NCBI GenBank assembly: GCA_031259505.1
Contig: JAIRLL010000253.1
Coordinates: forward strand, 1-8,276
Length of the DNA: 8,276 nucleotides
Reading direction: 5' to 3'
Origin: Tannerella sp.
Lineage (GTDB): Bacteria; Bacteroidota; Bacteroidia; Bacteroidales; Tannerellaceae
Shown here: one piece after another, positions 5,995-8,276 of the stretch
Position numbering within the stretch: the stretch's first letter is position 1
Layout: every line of letters begins with the position of its first letter
Notes under the pieces: model-generated
Seen by the model: only the letters and a program-made list of their open reading frames with translations
The model's database searches: none
Told to the model about the DNA's origin: nothing
Translations under genes and position numbers: made by a program

Positions 5995-6948
5995 TCACGT
6001 CCCCTGTATGGTTTTCCACTTGAGCCTGACTCTGTCCGTCAGGCTCAATTTCCCTTTGCTTATTGCAAAGTAGGGCATCTGCACCGCTCCAAACTCGCGG
6101 AAAAACCGTTCGACGCCGGGCAGCATGGAGCCTTCGAAATCGAACGTTTCCGAACAGCCGGCAACGAACCGGATGGCATCCCAGAGGACGAGGCTGTGCG
6201 CTCCGGAGTGTCTGAGCGCCGGGTCGCCGCCGCCGGCAATGTAGAAGGCCGAACGTTTTTGCCAGACGACAAAAGCGGCGGCGTGCAGCCGTCCCTGCCC
6301 GTCGTATCCACCCCAGATTTCGCCCTGTCCGCGGCGGCGGCAGACGTCGATCAGGCGGCGCAGCACGCGCGGATCCTGCCTGTTTTTTTTATGCTGCCGT
6401 TCGAATGTCTGCGCCTGAATACGGAGAAAATCGTCCGGCGACACGCCCTGCCTGACCGTGATACGAAACTCGTCCTGCGCTCGTTTGATGTTCCGGCGCA
6501 TGTTCCGGCTCATGCTGTTCCACAGCAGTTCTCCGTTTTTCAGATTTTCGAGCAGATAAGTATAGCGTGTAGTCTGGCGGTATCCGTTCCAGTAGAACGG
6601 CAGCCAGTCGGTGAACATGCAGTTGAAATGTTGCAGGAAACTGCGCGCGTTCAGTTTCCCGATCAGTTGTTTGCACAGCGTTTGCCTGTGTTCGAGCGCC
6701 GAACGGTATTTGGTATCGGCCGACGGAGGCGCAAACCAGATGCCCATCGTTTGTGTATAGGGAGGCATGGATACCACGCCGCGCAACGGCATGTAGAGAG
6801 GCCATGCAGCCAGAATTTTGCCGTTTTTTTCGACAGACAAAACATCCCAGTTTGCCTCGCCGCATGCCGCATCCAGCCACCAGTCCTGCGAGAAGATGGG
6901 GATGCTTTCTTCCGTCAGGCAGAGCGTATGGTATGTTTGCTTCGACAT
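5995..6948 (-). CDS. FemAB/GNAT-like acyltransferase (BioF2-like acetyltransferase domain)
   Basis: 317 residues from the ATG at 6948. A TTG at 6975, directly after the recA stop, would add 9 residues; I prefer the ATG because TTG starts are rare. The second half resembles the Acetyltransf_6/FemAB-like fold: SRNMRRNIKRA (about 147-157), a central AAAFVVWQKRSAFYIAGG (about 223-240), then HSLVLWDAIRF and the diagnostic FDFEGSMLPGVERFFREFG (about 269-287). This family uses acyl-CoA or aminoacyl-tRNA donors to modify amines, often in cell-wall or envelope substrates. The exact substrate here cannot be told. There is no signal peptide or membrane helix, so it is probably cytoplasmic. It lies 27 bases after recA on the same strand with no terminator between, so it is likely co-transcribed. 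No Shine-Dalgarno sequence is evident. A perfect 11-bp inverted repeat (6020-6048) lies in its last codons. Confidence 0.85.
   Translation of the reverse strand: MSKQTYHTLCLTEESIPIFSQDWWLDAACGEANWDVLSVEKNGKILAAWPLYMPLRGVVSMPPYTQTMGIWFAPPSADTKYRSALEHRQTLCKQLIGKLNARSFLQHFNCMFTDWLPFYWNGYRQTTRYTYLLENLKNGELLWNSMSRNMRRNIKRAQDEFRITVRQGVSPDDFLRIQAQTFERQHKKNRQDPRVLRRLIDVCRRRGQGEIWGGYDGQGRLHAAAFVVWQKRSAFYIAGGGDPALRHSGAHSLVLWDAIRFVAGCSETFDFEGSMLPGVERFFREFGAVQMPYFAISKGKLSLTDRVRLKWKTIQGT
6020..6048. repeat. Perfect 11-bp inverted repeat inside the 3' end of the acyltransferase gene
   Basis: TTGAGCCTGAC (6020-6030) and GTCAGGCTCAA (6038-6048) are exact reverse complements around the loop TCTGTCC. They fall in codons for the C-terminal KLSLTDRVRLKW segment of the - strand gene. 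On the + strand TTTCCCTTT follows, so the hairpin could act as a modest terminator for transcription coming from the pbpC side. On the - strand no T tract follows. Confidence 0.6.
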
Positions 6949-6975
6949 CGAACGCAGTGTGTCAGCCGTTTGCAA

Positions 6976-8013
<1,038 letters not shown>

Positions 8014-8019
8014 GTTTTT

Positions 8020-8276
8020 TTATTTGTTTAAAATTTGACAGGCATGGTTTTTGGCAACAATCTCCTTTGGACCGATGATTCGCTCGACAATTCCTTCTTC
8101 GTTGATGAGAAACGTGGTGCGGAGTGTGCCCATGTATTTGTGCCCATACATGCTTTTTTCAGCCAGGACGCCGAACTCGTCCAGCAGTTTTGTGTTCGTG
8201 TCGGCAATCAGGTTGAAGGGAAGCGAGTATTTTTCGATGAATTTCTTATGCGATCCGGGGCCGTCTTTGCTGACGC
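8020..8276 (-). CDS. bcp: Peroxiredoxin Bcp-type thiol peroxidase, C-terminal part (5' end outside window)
   Basis: 84 residues and a TAA stop (8022-8020) are visible; the gene continues past the right edge. The visible sequence runs VSKDGPGSHKKFIEKYSLPF, then a LIADTNTKLLDEFGV segment, then MYGHKYMGTLRTTFLI and a typical ending KNHACQIL. These are hallmarks of the Bcp/PrxQ family: the SHKKF helix, the Y-x-L-P-F segment, the R of the TLRTTFLI strand that supports the active-site Cys, and the MYGxxYMG loop. Bcp reduces peroxides and organic hydroperoxides with a peroxidatic Cys near the N-terminus, which lies outside the window. It precedes recA by 6 bases, so the two are almost surely one transcript, which would link oxidative-stress defence with DNA repair; I recall this gene pair in other Bacteroidales. 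Confidence 0.93.
   Translation of the reverse strand, partial: VSKDGPGSHKKFIEKYSLPFNLIADTNTKLLDEFGVLAEKSMYGHKYMGTLRTTFLINEEGIVERIIGPKEIVAKNHACQILNK

Overview
The window looks like a chromosomal segment from a member of the Bacteroidota, most likely order Bacteroidales. The signs are protein sequence character (alpha-2-macroglobulin, PBP1C, RecA and Bcp all of Bacteroidales type), A-rich leaders instead of Shine-Dalgarno sites, and an intergenic promoter that fits the Bacteroidota pattern TTTG-N19-TAnnTTTG. I cannot name a genus.

There are two gene blocks that converge on a noncoding stretch of about 800 bases. Left block (+ strand, 1-5195): the C-terminal half of a bacterial alpha-2-macroglobulin with an intact thioester motif, overlapping by 4 bases with a complete pbpC gene (penicillin-binding protein 1C). 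This is the classic A2M/PBP1C pair: a periplasmic protease trap co-expressed with a peptidoglycan synthase that may repair the wall after attack. Right block (- strand, 8276-5995): the C-terminal part of a Bcp-type peroxiredoxin, then recA only 6 bases later, then a FemAB/GNAT-like acyltransferase 27 bases after recA. They are probably one transcription unit joining peroxide defence and DNA repair, with the acyltransferase as a passenger or distal partner.

The convergent intergenic stretch (5196-5994) holds no convincing protein gene but is structured. Its first 330 bases are GC-rich, with two copies of a GGATTGCTTCG sequence resembling a widespread dispersed repeat and several strong hairpins. 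Its last 450 bases are AT-rich. They contain a self-contained promoter plus intrinsic terminator, which would make a transcript of about 120 nt, and a 20-bp-arm inverted repeat of the CCACGAATT type. The orphan promoter-terminator cassette is the best candidate for something undescribed. The rest of the window is ordinary housekeeping and envelope biology.
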